Source: Lachnospiraceae bacterium
GTDB taxonomy: Bacteria; Bacillota; Clostridia; Lachnospirales; Lachnospiraceae
Direction: 5' to 3'
Length of the DNA: 64,000 bases
Assembly (NCBI GenBank): GCA_017938315.1
Contig: JAGBBV010000013.1
Location: 1 to 64,000, forward strand
Shown here piece after piece: positions 8,359-17,962 of the stretch (position 1 is its first letter; the number at the start of each line of letters is the position of its first letter). A model generated the notes under the pieces. That model saw nothing but the letters and a program-made list of their open reading frames with translations, did not search any database and had not been told where the DNA came from. Position numbers and translations under genes: made by a program.

Positions 8359-9159
8359 ATGGGAATTAAATTGAATGTAAATATGAAACAGGACTATTCG
8401 TATCTGTTTCAGGGACTTTCATCAGGAAACGGCAGCAGCCTTGGAAACTTAAATTTCCTTTCGGATTATGCTTCCATCAAAAACGGTAGTTACGGCAAGC
8501 TGATGAAAGCTTATTATGCCAAGGATGATACTGCAAAGGAAGTTGTGTCATCGGTAAAAGAAAATAAAAAAAATAATAATAAGTTAAACACTTCAGCGTC
8601 AGCTGACTCAGCGAAAGTTCTGTCCGATATTCAGGCTTCTTCCGAAAAACTCAAAGATACAGCAGATGAACTGATTGCAAAAGGAAAAGATTCCTTGTTT
8701 GAGGAGAAGGATATTACGGCCACTGATGAAAACGGACATGCTACTACGGTCAAGGGATATGATACAGATGCAATTTACAAGAAGGTAGATGAATTTATTA
8801 AGAATTATAATTCACTTCTTGAAAATGCAGCAAAGTCCAGCACAAACAAAATTTTAAATAAATCACTCTCATTAATAAATGTAAGCGCTTCCAATGAAAA
8901 TCTTTTGGGAAAAGTGGGAATTACTATTAATGAAGACGATACTCTTTCCGTTGACGAAAAGGCATTTAAGAGTGCTAATATGACAACTGTCAAATCATTA
9001 TTTAACGGAAATTCATCTTATGCCTATAGGGTTTCTGCCCAGGCATCATTAATTGATTTTGCAGCAAGCACGGAAAGCAGTAAGGCAAACACATACACCA
9101 TGAATGGAAGCTATGGTAACACATATTCCAGCGGAAGCATATTTGATTCCTTGTTCTAG
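8359..9159 (+). CDS. FliD C-terminal-like protein, function unknown
   Basis: A 266-residue protein rich in Ser, Asn and Lys. The second half reads like the FliD (flagellar cap) C-terminal region: FIKNYNSLLENA, LLGKVGITINEDDTLSVDE, then VKSLFNGNSSYAYRV. The N-terminal half (VNMKQDYSYLFQGL) does not match flagellar proteins and has no signal peptide. No flagellar gene is nearby, so it is either an isolated FliD relative or a lineage-specific protein that reuses this domain. It has a strong AAAGGAGTG ribosome site, its own promoter and its own terminator. Confidence 0.6.
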   Translation: MGIKLNVNMKQDYSYLFQGLSSGNGSSLGNLNFLSDYASIKNGSYGKLMKAYYAKDDTAKEVVSSVKENKKNNNKLNTSASADSAKVLSDIQASSEKLKDTADELIAKGKDSLFEEKDITATDENGHATTVKGYDTDAIYKKVDEFIKNYNSLLENAAKSSTNKILNKSLSLINVSASNENLLGKVGITINEDDTLSVDEKAFKSANMTTVKSLFNGNSSYAYRVSAQASLIDFAASTESSKANTYTMNGSYGNTYSSGSIFDSLF

Positions 9160-9182
9160 TTTGAAAAGTATCAGGTATTTAT

Positions 9183-9219
9183 ATCCGGTGTAGTGTAGAA
9201 ACTACACCGGATTTTTTTG
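9183..9219 (+). terminator. Rho-independent terminator after FliD-like gene
   Basis: A perfect 12-bp stem, ATCCGGTGTAGT and ACTACACCGGAT, has a six-base loop and is followed by seven Ts. Confidence 0.92.
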
Positions 9220-9248
9220 TTAAAAAAAGGATAGGAGAGAAAAAAGAA

Positions 9249-10214
9249 ATGAATGCAGTTTTAGAGCAAATTAGCAAAATCGGTATCGTGCCGGTAGTAA
9301 AGATTGACAGGGCAGAAGATGCACTTCCCCTGGCAAAGGCACTTTGTGCAGGAGGACTTCCCTGCGCGGAGGTAACATTCCGCACTGATGCAGCGGCGCA
9401 GGCTATCAAGATTATGGTAGACAATTTTCCTGATATGTGTGTGGGTGCAGGTACTGTATTAAATACAGCCCAGGTCGATGCGGCCGTAGATGCCGGTGCA
9501 AAGTTTATCGTAAGTCCCGGTCTTAATCCCAACACCGTAAAATATTGTATAGAAAAGGGCGTGCCTGTTACACCCGGTACATCCAGCCCCAGTGATATTG
9601 AGATGGCCATTGAACTTGGGCTTGATGTGGTAAAGTTTTTCCCCGCAGAGCAGTCAGGTGGACTTGCTAAAATCAAAGCAATGGCAGCACCTTATGTGAA
9701 TATGAAATTTATGCCCACAGGCGGAATAAATGCAAAGAATTTAACTTCGTATCTTGATTTTCCTAAGATTATTGCCTGCGGCGGATCATGGATGGTTCCC
9801 GGTGACCTCATTAATGCAGGTGAATGGGACAAGATAGAGCAGCTTACACGGGAAGCGGTACAGACCATGCTTGGTTTTGAACTGGGACATGTAGGAATCA
9901 ATGCAGAGAATGAGGAAGAAGCAAAGAAGGCAGCAGCACGTTTTTCCTTTATTTTTGGACTGCCTGCAAAGGATGGTAATAGTTCAATATTTGCAGGTTC
10001 TGCAGTAGAAGTAATGAAGAGCCCTTACCTTGGCAAGAATGGTCATATTGCTATCAGAACAAACTACATCGAAAGAGCCATCAATTACCTTGAGAGTGTT
10101 CTAGGTGTGGAATTTAATGCAGAGTCAGAAAAGAGAGATGCAAAGGGCGCATTAAAAGCAATTTATCTAAAAGAAGAAATCGGTGGTTTTGCCGTACATT
10201 TAGTACAGAAATAG
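9249..10214 (+). CDS. KDPG/KHG aldolase fused to a glyoxalase-like domain
   Basis: A 321-residue protein in two parts. Residues 1-210 are a class I KDPG/KHG aldolase: VPVVKI at the start, EVTFRT with the catalytic Glu, GAGTVLN phosphate region, VVKFFPAEQ with Schiff-base Lys129, and PTGGIN. It cleaves 2-keto-3-deoxy-6-phosphogluconate to pyruvate and glyceraldehyde 3-phosphate. Residues 212-321 (ELGHVGINAENEEEA to GGFAVHLVQK) look like a single glyoxalase/VOC module of unknown role. The KDG kinase follows 31 bp downstream, making a two-step module of hexuronate (KDG) breakdown: kinase, then aldolase. Confidence 0.87.
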   Translation: MNAVLEQISKIGIVPVVKIDRAEDALPLAKALCAGGLPCAEVTFRTDAAAQAIKIMVDNFPDMCVGAGTVLNTAQVDAAVDAGAKFIVSPGLNPNTVKYCIEKGVPVTPGTSSPSDIEMAIELGLDVVKFFPAEQSGGLAKIKAMAAPYVNMKFMPTGGINAKNLTSYLDFPKIIACGGSWMVPGDLINAGEWDKIEQLTREAVQTMLGFELGHVGINAENEEEAKKAAARFSFIFGLPAKDGNSSIFAGSAVEVMKSPYLGKNGHIAIRTNYIERAINYLESVLGVEFNAESEKRDAKGALKAIYLKEEIGGFAVHLVQK

Positions 10215-10245
10215 AGGAAGAACAAACAGAAAGGAATATAAGAAA

Positions 10246-11277
10246 ATGGCAAAAGTAATTACAATGGGCGAAATTATGCTCAGACTATCAACTCCTAACA
10301 ATGAAAAATTTATTCAGGCAGATGAATTTGATATCAACTACGGAGGCGGGGAAGCAAACGTAGCGGTATCCCTTGCAAACTATGGACATGATGCAGAGTT
10401 TGTAACAGCAGTTCCTGATAATGAAATTGGCGAATGTGCCATTGCAGCACTTCGCAAATACAATGTAGAGACAAAGCATATTGCAAAATGTGGTGAGAGA
10501 CTGGGAATTTATTTTTTAGAGACAGGTTCCGCAATGAGACCTTCCAAGGTCATTTATGACAGGGCACATTCTTCTATTTCTACAGCAACAGAAGCTGATT
10601 TTGACTTTGATGCGATCTTCGAAGGTGCAGATTGGTTTCACTTTACAGGAATTACACCGGCTGTATCCGATGCGGCAGCAGAACTTACCGAGAAGGCATT
10701 AATTGCAGCGAAAAAACACGGTGTAAAAGTTTCTGTAGACTTAAATTTCCGTAAGAAATTATGGACCTCCGAAAAGGCACAGAAGGTTATGACCGGTCTT
10801 ATGAAATATGTAGATGTATGTATCGGTAATGAAGAAGATGCAGAATTGGTTCTTGGATTTAAGCCGGGTGAGACAGATGTAACCAGCGGTGAACTTGAAC
10901 TTGCAGGATACAAATCTATTTTTGAACAGATGGTAGAGAAGTTTAATTTTGAGTATTGTGTATCCTCTCTTCGTGTCAGTCATTCTGCTTCTGACAATGG
11001 CTGGTCAGCATGTATTTATTCCAGGGATACCAAAGAATTTTATCATTCCAGGGAATATAGAATCAGCCCTATTGTAGACCGTGTGGGCGGTGGTGATTCT
11101 TTTGCCGGCGGTGTGATATGCGGTATGGTTGATGGCAAGGATTTTAAGGCGGCACTTGAGTTCGGTGTGGCAGCATCAGCATTAAAGCATACGATTCCCG
11201 GTGACTTCAACTTAGTATCCAGAAAAGAAGTGGATACCTTAGCAGGCGGCGATGCATCAGGCCGTGTGCAGAGATAA
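10246..11277 (+). CDS. kdgK: 2-dehydro-3-deoxygluconokinase (PfkB family)
   Basis: A 343-residue ribokinase-type sugar kinase that phosphorylates 2-keto-3-deoxygluconate at O6. The PfkB marks are MGEIMLRLSTP at the N-terminus, GGGEANVAVSLANYG (substrate-site glycines) at about residue 31, and VGGGDSFAGGVICG near residue 280 with the catalytic Asp and the anion hole. KDG specificity is inferred from family resemblance and from the KDPG aldolase partner directly upstream. The uxu/kdu genes that make KDG are not in the window. A strong terminator ends the operon. Confidence 0.88.
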   Translation: MAKVITMGEIMLRLSTPNNEKFIQADEFDINYGGGEANVAVSLANYGHDAEFVTAVPDNEIGECAIAALRKYNVETKHIAKCGERLGIYFLETGSAMRPSKVIYDRAHSSISTATEADFDFDAIFEGADWFHFTGITPAVSDAAAELTEKALIAAKKHGVKVSVDLNFRKKLWTSEKAQKVMTGLMKYVDVCIGNEEDAELVLGFKPGETDVTSGELELAGYKSIFEQMVEKFNFEYCVSSLRVSHSASDNGWSACIYSRDTKEFYHSREYRISPIVDRVGGGDSFAGGVICGMVDGKDFKAALEFGVAASALKHTIPGDFNLVSRKEVDTLAGGDASGRVQR

Positions 11278-11291
11278 TAAGAAATTGTAGC

Positions 11292-11334
11292 AATATCCTC
11301 TTTTGTGTAAGACGCAAGAGAGGATATTTTTTTA
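11292..11334 (+). terminator. Terminator of the kdgK operon
   Basis: AATATCCTCT pairs with a downstream AGAGGATATT around a short loop with further pairing (TTGTG/CGCAA), followed by a T run. Confidence 0.88.
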
Positions 11335-11463
11335 TTTATCGGACAATTAAGAAAATGGGAAATAGGGACTAAATTTGTTGCAAAGGAAATTTGAAAGTGA
11401 TATATTACTGACTGTTGTGAAAAAAGACGGTAGATAATCGTCAAACTTAAGGAGGAATATATT

Positions 11464-12234
11464 ATGAAAAAGAAATTAGCAGTATTAGTACTTGCTACAA
11501 GCATGGTATTATGTGCATGCGGAAGCGAAACAGAGGCTGATGCAGAAACAAGTGTTGAAGTAGAAGCAGAGGAAGAAGCAGAAGCAGAGGAAGAAGCAGA
11601 AGCAGAGGAAGAAGCAGAAGCAGAGGGAGAGGCTGAAGCAGAAGAAGAGGCTGAAGTAGAAGAAGAGGCTGAAACAGAAGATGAAGCAGTTGAAGAAGAA
11701 ACTTCAGATTACGTAAAAGGTACAGTTACAGAAACAGGATGGGAAAGTGAATGGCTTGGCCTCCGCTATACTTGTCCTGAAGGTATGATAATGGCCACAG
11801 AAGAAGAACTGAATGAAAGCATGGGACTTGGACAGGAAGTGCTTTCTGAAGATTTCACAGAAGCACAGCTTAAATATGCAGAACTTGCAACTGTATATGA
11901 AATGATGAGCAGTGATGAACTCGGAACAACCAATGTTATTGTTTCAGTAGAAAAACTTCCTATGGAGTTGACTGAAGAACAATATCTTGAGATTGCAGAA
12001 CAGCAGTTATCTGCGATGTCTTCTGTTACATATAATACTGTCAACAATGGTGAAATAGTATCTATCGGCGGTGTTGACTTTGCAAAGTTAGAATGTGCTG
12101 CTGAGTATGAAGGCTTCTCAATGCATCAGGATTACTATGTATCTATGAAGGGTAACAGAGCAGCGGCAATTATTGTCAGCTACACAGAAGAAACAGCAGC
12201 AGATGCAATCGTAAATGGTTTTGCTGCATATTAA
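11464..12234 (+). CDS. Lipoprotein with Glu/Ala-rich repeat spacer
   Basis: A 256-residue secreted lipoprotein. The signal peptide ends in the lipobox LCAC (Cys about residue 19), so the mature protein is lipid-anchored outside the membrane. Residues 25-77 form an extremely acidic EAEEEA tandem repeat that probably acts as an extended or helical spacer. The C-terminal about 170 residues are globular (GWESEWLGLRYTCPEGMIM near the start, ending AAAIIVSYTEETAADAIVNGF). This resembles the surface-exposed small domains of unknown function common on Clostridia lipoproteins. It is monocistronic, with a clear AAGGAGGA ribosome site and a terminator. Confidence 0.78.
   Translation: MKKKLAVLVLATSMVLCACGSETEADAETSVEVEAEEEAEAEEEAEAEEEAEAEGEAEAEEEAEVEEEAETEDEAVEEETSDYVKGTVTETGWESEWLGLRYTCPEGMIMATEEELNESMGLGQEVLSEDFTEAQLKYAELATVYEMMSSDELGTTNVIVSVEKLPMELTEEQYLEIAEQQLSAMSSVTYNTVNNGEIVSIGGVDFAKLECAAEYEGFSMHQDYYVSMKGNRAAAIIVSYTEETAADAIVNGFAAY
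11563..11690 (+). repeat. 18-bp coding tandem repeat (EAEEEA)
   Basis: The unit GAAGCAGAGGAAGAAGCA is present in three exact head-to-tail copies (11563-11616), followed by several degenerate copies. All keep the reading frame. Such repeats can change copy number by slippage and so alter spacer length without a frameshift. Confidence 0.85.
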
Positions 12235-12265
12235 TTAGTTTTCATAGTTTAGAAATGATGAGCAA

Positions 12266-12298
12266 AGCCCGTAAGGTATTTCCTTGCGGGTTTTTTTG
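12266..12298 (+). terminator. Terminator after Glu/Ala lipoprotein
   Basis: CCCGTAAGG and CCTTGCGGG form a 9-bp stem with one wobble and a 5-nt loop, followed by seven Ts. Confidence 0.88.
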
Positions 12299-12392
12299 TT
12301 GCTATTCATGTATTGGACAGTCACAAAAAAGTAACATGACGGATATCATATCATAAAGACACAAATCCGCATTTTGGGCGGAAGGAGTGATG

Positions 12393-13187
12393 ATGGGGCA
12401 AGCAATTTTTTGGGCTTTCTTGGGAACAGGATTTATGTTTTTTATGACAGTATTAGGTGCAGGCATGGTAGTTTTTTGCAAAAAGGAGATGAATAGAAAT
12501 CTTCAAAATACCTTTTTAGGATTTGCATCCGGTGTAATGCTTGCAGCCATGATTTGGTCACTTCTGCTTCCGGCTATAGAGAGAACAGAAGAGATGGGAG
12601 ATATAGCGTGGGTTCCGGCGGCAGGAGGTTTTCTTCTTGGGGGCACTTTTTTGATGATAATTGATTGTGTATTGAGACGATTTTATATCAAAGAGACAAG
12701 AGATGACATGGACAAATCATTTTGGCACAAGACCACATTACTAATTATGGCAGTTACCCTTCACAATATACCGGAAGGAATGGCGGTAGGGATTGCATTT
12801 GCAATAGCGATGCAACAACCCGGTAATCCTTCATTGTTTGCAGGAGCGGTGGCCTTGGCAATCGGCATGGGCATTCAAAATTTTCCGGAAGGGGCAGCTG
12901 TTTCCCTGCCTCTTAAGCAGATTGGCATGAGCAGGAAAAAGTCCTTTGTGATGGGAAGTCTTTCCGGTCTGGTAGAACTCATTTTTGGGGTAGGCATCAC
13001 ACTTCTTGCTACATGGATGGTGCCTTTTATGCCGTGGTTTCTTTCATTTGCAGCAGGGGCAATGCTTTATGTAGTGGTAAAAGAGTTAATACCTGAGGCA
13101 ACCGGAACCGGCAAGCCGGAAATAGGGGTTTTTGGAATCATGATAGGATTTATGATTATGATGATTTTAGATGTGGCATTGGGGTGA
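12393..13187 (+). CDS. ZIP family metal transporter (ZupT-like)
   Basis: An integral membrane protein of 264 residues and about eight helices that moves divalent metals (Zn, Fe or Mn) into the cytoplasm. Helix 4 has HNIPEGMAVGIAFAIAM and helix 5 has QNFPEGAAVSLPL. These HNxPEG and QNxPEG motifs form the binuclear metal site, and the second resembles ZupT-type proteins, where Gln or His occupies the first position. An in-frame GTG and ATG lie just upstream, but GGAAGGAG overlaps that GTG. The second ATG has correct spacing and is chosen. No metal-responsive operator is apparent. Confidence 0.87.
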   Translation: MGQAIFWAFLGTGFMFFMTVLGAGMVVFCKKEMNRNLQNTFLGFASGVMLAAMIWSLLLPAIERTEEMGDIAWVPAAGGFLLGGTFLMIIDCVLRRFYIKETRDDMDKSFWHKTTLLIMAVTLHNIPEGMAVGIAFAIAMQQPGNPSLFAGAVALAIGMGIQNFPEGAAVSLPLKQIGMSRKKSFVMGSLSGLVELIFGVGITLLATWMVPFMPWFLSFAAGAMLYVVVKELIPEATGTGKPEIGVFGIMIGFMIMMILDVALG

Positions 13188-13222
13188 TGCCATGCCGGAA
13201 AAAGAATTGTGCAAAATGACGA

Positions 13223-13251
13223 TTGACAGTGAAAATATAATTTGCTAAGAT
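13223..13251 (+). promoter_or_regulatory. Promoter of the type VII secretion operon
   Basis: A consensus TTGACA is followed after 17 bp by TAAGAT, in the gap before the EssC-like gene. The roughly 80-bp leader that follows is AT-rich and shows no clear riboswitch. Confidence 0.7.
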
Positions 13252-13345
13252 GAGTTCACTTCAAAAATTCTTATATATATTTTTTCTACAAATTCAGAAG
13301 TTACCCAAATGATTTCAATAAAAATAGCAGGAGGTGAGCATCTTT

Positions 13346-16300
13346 TTGTTGACTTGCGAAAAGGAGCGGAAAGGTCTGAATGTATACCTTTATTTTTATA
13401 CTAAAGATGTATGCTTTCACGAAAAGACATGTTTTGACATTAGAGAGGAACTATGGATAGAAATATCGCCGGAAAAATTAAATTCTGAAGGACCACTGAA
13501 GATAAAAATAAAACGGCTTGAAACGGGGTTTTGCATATGTGGGGATAAAGAAATAAACGGAAACTATGGATGTTTAAAGACAGAGGATGGTAAGCCGGTG
13601 TTTCTGGTCATCGCAAAAGGAAAAGAACAGTTAAGTCCTTGCAGAAGAATTGAAATGAAATATGATTGTCAAATTACTGTGGGAAGTGGTTATGCAAATG
13701 ACATTTTTTATGAATATGAAGCACTGACAGATGAAAAAAAGTTTACCATAGAAAAGACAGGAAAATGCTTAAAACTTATTGGAGGGGAAAGCAAAAAACA
13801 TAATAGAGAAGGGGAAATCATCTATCGAAACGGGAAAGCAATAACAGAAGATACAGAGTTATATGCCGGTGATACAGTCATTTGGCAGGGGCTGACAATT
13901 GTCATATTACAGGACATGCTGGTATGTACTTCCGCTTATGGTACAATGCGGATTGCACAGAGAAATACAACTATTGGGGGAAAGAGAGACACATTAAAAA
14001 GAAAAAAAGACCGGGTGGGACTGGAAAGGACATTGGTAACTGATAAAGGGCTGCATGAGGAGGAGATGGAATTAGAGCCACCCCAAGCAGAAATAAAACC
14101 GCCGGAGCATCCCCTTATTTTGACTATGGGACCGTCTGCCACCATGATTCTTCCCATACTACTTATGACATATATAGGAAATAAATCATCCGGGAATGCC
14201 GGGTATTTTCAAATCACGCTTTGGATGACAATTGCATCAGCGATACTCAGTGTATTTTGGACATCTGCCAATTATTTTTACAGAAAACTGACAGCAGAAA
14301 AAGAAGAAAGAAAAAGGATAAAATCTTATAAAGAGTACTTGCAGCGGACAGAAAATTATCTGGACACATGTATGATAGAAAACCGTGAGACCATGATGCA
14401 CAAATATCCCTCCTGTCAATATTTCCTTGGGGAAGACGGAAAGGGGAAAGTATTATGGAATAAGGGATATGATAGAAATGAGTCATGCTTTATAAGAGTA
14501 GGCATTGGCCAAATAGTATCTCAAATATCCATAAAAGTGCCGGGTGGAAAGCGGGAGTTATGCACAGACATATTGCGGAAAGAAAGCTATAAACTGGCTG
14601 ATAAATACAAGTACCTGGAAAACGTACCCGTGGGAATTGACTTGAAAAATACAAGCAGTATCGCATACATTGGACAACGTGCTTATGAGAGCCTGCTCCA
14701 AAGCGTATTACAATTAATTGCTATGTATGACGGAGACTGCTTGAAAATCGCTTTTTTTTATAACGAAGAATGTAGACCGGCCAGGGACATGGCACAATGC
14801 TTTAAGTGGTTACCCCATATATGGGATGCTGACCAAAGTATCAGGTATCTTGCAGGAAACGGGGCTGAAGCAGATGAAATATCACAGCACCTTATCAAAG
14901 AGCTTGGTGACAGACGGGAAAATGATATCCAAAGGAAGTATATTATTATCATAGGAAATGAGCAATTTTGGGGTAACAAAAATACGGAAAAGATACCAAA
15001 TATCCATATCATACACATAGGAAGAAAAAGAGAAGAAATTCTTGCTTTATGTAGCCAAATGATAGATTTGGACAAGGGGCAAATATGTTTCCCTCAAGAC
15101 GGAAAAATAAAAGAGCAACTATTTGTACCGGAAACCTGTACCTACAAGGAAGCAGATAACTATATGCGGAAAATAGCAGCTATGGAACTATATTATTCAA
15201 ACAGAGGGAAATGGAATGGACAGATAACATTTTTGGATTTATATGGTTGCAGAAAGGTGGAGGAACTAAATTGTTCTTTCCGCTGGAGAGAAAATAATAC
15301 TGCAAGTAACATAAGGGTCCCTATTGGGAAAGGACAGGAAGGTAAAACGGTTTGTCTGGATATCCACGAAAAGAATCATGGACCCCATGGACTTATGGCA
15401 GGGACCACCGGTTCCGGAAAAAGTGAACTTTTACAGACGTATTTGTTATCTTTGTCAGTTTCCTTCAGTCCTGAGGATGTTAATTTCTTTATCATTGACT
15501 ATAAAGGAGGCGGAATGGGAGAAGCATTAAAAGGACTGCCTCATTGCAGCGGTGTGATATCAAATTTGTCCGGAAGACAAATAAAGAGAGCCCTTGCAGC
15601 TATTAAAAGTGAAAACAGGAGAAGGCAAATGTGCTTTCATGAAGCAGGCGTCAGCCATATCGAGGAATACACCGAGCTTTATAAAACAGGTGCCAAGAAA
15701 GAGCCAATTCCCCATCTTCTGATTGTGGTTGATGAATTTGCAGAATTAAAAAAGGAAGAGCCTGAATTTATGAAAGAAATCATCAGTGTTTCGCAGGTGG
15801 GAAGGAGCCTGGGGATACACTTAATTTTAGCCACACAAAAGCCGGCGGGAACTGTTGATGATAAGATATGGAGCAATACCAGATTCAGACTTTGCCTTAG
15901 GGTAGCGGATAAGCAGGATAGCCATGATATGCTTCACAGACCCGATGCAGCTTATCTGACAGCTGCCGGAAGAGGATATATGCAGGTAGGGAATAATGAA
16001 TTGTTTATGGAATTCCAGACAGGCTACAGCAAAGCCCCATACACACCTGTGAAGGAAATGGGAGAAACAGCACTTGTTACCAATACGGGAGCCAGAATAA
16101 AATTAAAAAAGGGTGAAGAGAAGAAAAAAAGACAATTGGAATGTATTGTCAGATATATCAACGAAACTTCAAAGAGCAAATCTTATAAGACGGCGGAAAT
16201 GCTTTGGATGCCGGAACTTCCGCAGCAAACGGTACTGGATGGGATATCTCAGGGGAGTGAGGGAGAAATTTGTCTTGGAATTTGCGACCATATCAGTGAA

Positions 16301-17704
16301 AGAAAACAATTGCCGGTGTATTATCATCCGGTTAGGGATGGTCACTTATGCTTATGCGGTGGACCGGCAAGCGGAAAAAGTACATTCTTACAAACCCTAT
16401 TGTGGCAACTATGCAATGATAATCAAACGGACGAAGTGCAATTTTTGCTAATTACCTCAGACTGTGCGGGAGTTAGCTGCTATGAAGATATGCCTCATTG
16501 TATAGGAATCATGAAATCTGTAGAAGAAGCAGAATGCTTTTTCTATCATTTACAATCGCTTTTTAATCAAAGAAAACATCTTTTAGAGGGCATGAATTAT
16601 GTCCAATTTCAAAAAAAACAATCTAAAAAAATACCCCAAATATATATTGTGATTGATAACTATGGAAGCTTTCGTGAAATGACACAGGATTGCTATGAAG
16701 GACTACTGGAAAAAATAGCAAACGAAGGGCTTGGTTGTGGTATTTTCCTGATAATAACAGCATTGGCGGTAGGAGGAGCGCAGGTACCGGTAAAATTGTT
16801 TGAAAAGATAAAAACAACAGTTGCACTTGCGGTAACCGAAAGTACAACTTATGGTGACATTCTTCGAAAGTATCAGATAGGGGTATCCCCGGCAGAGGAT
16901 TATCAGGGGCGGGGACTATGCAGATATAGGGATGAAATACTGGAGTTTCAGGTACCTTTGATAGAAGATGCAGATGATTATGAGAGAATCCAAAAGATAA
17001 AACAAAAAAGTCAGATGATAAAAACGGAAGAACAACTACCGGAAAAATTCCCTAAATTGCCAAAGAATCCCTGGTTTGAATTAGCATACAAGCAATTTAA
17101 AGCAACTCATAAGAGAAAAAGCCATGAACTGACAGTTCCTATTGGCTATCATAAGCAAAGTGCAAACCTTGAGATGGTTTCATTCATAAAATCTTCTTTT
17201 GTGATTACCGGTACGCCGGGCAGTGGCAGAAAAGAGCTTCTCCACATTATGATAAAAGGATTGCTGTGCCAAGGTGTATTGGTTTACCTATATGATGAAG
17301 CACTGAAAACGGACCTGAGTGAAATAGAGGAGGTAAGGGTAGTTACAAGAGAAGAACTTGGAAAAGAAGACATTTTCATGAAAGAACAGGCAGTACTGGC
17401 AGTGAGTGATTTAGTATGCTTTGCAGGGAAAGTTCCTTTTACACAACATCGTATACCCATAGTAGCAATTAATAATACAGAAGATGAATTAAGTCTTATG
17501 GGAAACGGGTGGTATGAAGAATTTACAAAGAAACAGTGCGGAATCTGTCTGGGAGCAGTGCCCGGGAATCAGAGATTGTTAAATTTTGATGATTTGGGGT
17601 ATGAACAAATGTGCAAAAAAGTACCAAAAGGATACGGATATTTAAAAAAAGGTGTGGGCGATAGCACCAAACAGATTTATCTGATAAGAGGAGGACCGGA
17701 ATGA
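13346..17704 (+). CDS. essC: Type VIIb secretion ATPase, EssC/YukB family
   Basis: The motor of a T7SSb system: a membrane-bound FtsK/SpoIIIE-type protein of about 1452 residues. The N-terminal region contains an FHA-like fold (about 95-210), then two membrane helices (about 255-280 and 289-311). Three P-loop ATPase domains follow. D1 has GTTGSGKS at 686 and Walker B IVVDEFAE at about 796. D2 has GGPASGKST at 1005 and a weaker IVIDNYG. D3 has the degenerate GTPGSGRKE at 1289. An intact D1 and decayed D3 match the EssC pattern. An in-frame GTG 12 bp upstream overlaps the AGGAGG site, so the TTG 11 bp after that site is preferred. The stop overlaps the next ATG (ATGA). Confidence 0.93.
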   Translation: MLTCEKERKGLNVYLYFYTKDVCFHEKTCFDIREELWIEISPEKLNSEGPLKIKIKRLETGFCICGDKEINGNYGCLKTEDGKPVFLVIAKGKEQLSPCRRIEMKYDCQITVGSGYANDIFYEYEALTDEKKFTIEKTGKCLKLIGGESKKHNREGEIIYRNGKAITEDTELYAGDTVIWQGLTIVILQDMLVCTSAYGTMRIAQRNTTIGGKRDTLKRKKDRVGLERTLVTDKGLHEEEMELEPPQAEIKPPEHPLILTMGPSATMILPILLMTYIGNKSSGNAGYFQITLWMTIASAILSVFWTSANYFYRKLTAEKEERKRIKSYKEYLQRTENYLDTCMIENRETMMHKYPSCQYFLGEDGKGKVLWNKGYDRNESCFIRVGIGQIVSQISIKVPGGKRELCTDILRKESYKLADKYKYLENVPVGIDLKNTSSIAYIGQRAYESLLQSVLQLIAMYDGDCLKIAFFYNEECRPARDMAQCFKWLPHIWDADQSIRYLAGNGAEADEISQHLIKELGDRRENDIQRKYIIIIGNEQFWGNKNTEKIPNIHIIHIGRKREEILALCSQMIDLDKGQICFPQDGKIKEQLFVPETCTYKEADNYMRKIAAMELYYSNRGKWNGQITFLDLYGCRKVEELNCSFRWRENNTASNIRVPIGKGQEGKTVCLDIHEKNHGPHGLMAGTTGSGKSELLQTYLLSLSVSFSPEDVNFFIIDYKGGGMGEALKGLPHCSGVISNLSGRQIKRALAAIKSENRRRQMCFHEAGVSHIEEYTELYKTGAKKEPIPHLLIVVDEFAELKKEEPEFMKEIISVSQVGRSLGIHLILATQKPAGTVDDKIWSNTRFRLCLRVADKQDSHDMLHRPDAAYLTAAGRGYMQVGNNELFMEFQTGYSKAPYTPVKEMGETALVTNTGARIKLKKGEEKKKRQLECIVRYINETSKSKSYKTAEMLWMPELPQQTVLDGISQGSEGEICLGICDHISERKQLPVYYHPVRDGHLCLCGGPASGKSTFLQTLLWQLCNDNQTDEVQFLLITSDCAGVSCYEDMPHCIGIMKSVEEAECFFYHLQSLFNQRKHLLEGMNYVQFQKKQSKKIPQIYIVIDNYGSFREMTQDCYEGLLEKIANEGLGCGIFLIITALAVGGAQVPVKLFEKIKTTVALAVTESTTYGDILRKYQIGVSPAEDYQGRGLCRYRDEILEFQVPLIEDADDYERIQKIKQKSQMIKTEEQLPEKFPKLPKNPWFELAYKQFKATHKRKSHELTVPIGYHKQSANLEMVSFIKSSFVITGTPGSGRKELLHIMIKGLLCQGVLVYLYDEALKTDLSEIEEVRVVTREELGKEDIFMKEQAVLAVSDLVCFAGKVPFTQHRIPIVAINNTEDELSLMGNGWYEEFTKKQCGICLGAVPGNQRLLNFDDLGYEQMCKKVPKGYGYLKKGVGDSTKQIYLIRGGPE

Positions 17705-17946
17705 TCATGGTAGATATTTATATACCTGAAATCGGACAGGTATATGATTTTGAAATGGACGAAGAAAAAACAGTAGGAACAGTACAAAAAGAAATTATGG
17801 AATTAATTGCAGAAAAAGAAAAATTGCCTGAGCCTAAAGAAACCGGCATGACTCTTTATGCGTTACAAAATGCTGAGATACTCAGCAATCATAGGACTCT
17901 AAAGGAACAGGGAATCCAAAGTGGGGACAAACTGATCTTGTTTTGA
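17701..17946 (+). CDS. esaB: EsaB/YukD ubiquitin-like T7SS protein
   Basis: 81 residues with a beta-grasp, ubiquitin-like pattern: MVDIYIPEIGQVYDFEM, a central helix ELIAEKEK, and the closing RTLKEQGIQSGDKLILF. EsaB/YukD is a small cytoplasmic accessory or regulatory subunit of T7SSb. Here it is translationally coupled to the ATPase gene through ATGA and has AGAGGAGG six bases upstream. An internal ATG two codons on is possible but less well spaced. The family name rests on fold pattern, size and position beside EssC. Confidence 0.85.
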   Translation: MIMVDIYIPEIGQVYDFEMDEEKTVGTVQKEIMELIAEKEKLPEPKETGMTLYALQNAEILSNHRTLKEQGIQSGDKLILF

Positions 17947-17962
17947 GAAAAGGACGGTGGAT

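Noticed and set aside
8359-9159. Evidence for a flagellar locus from the FliD-like protein
   Set aside because: Only the C-terminal part resembles FliD and no other flagellar gene is within the window.
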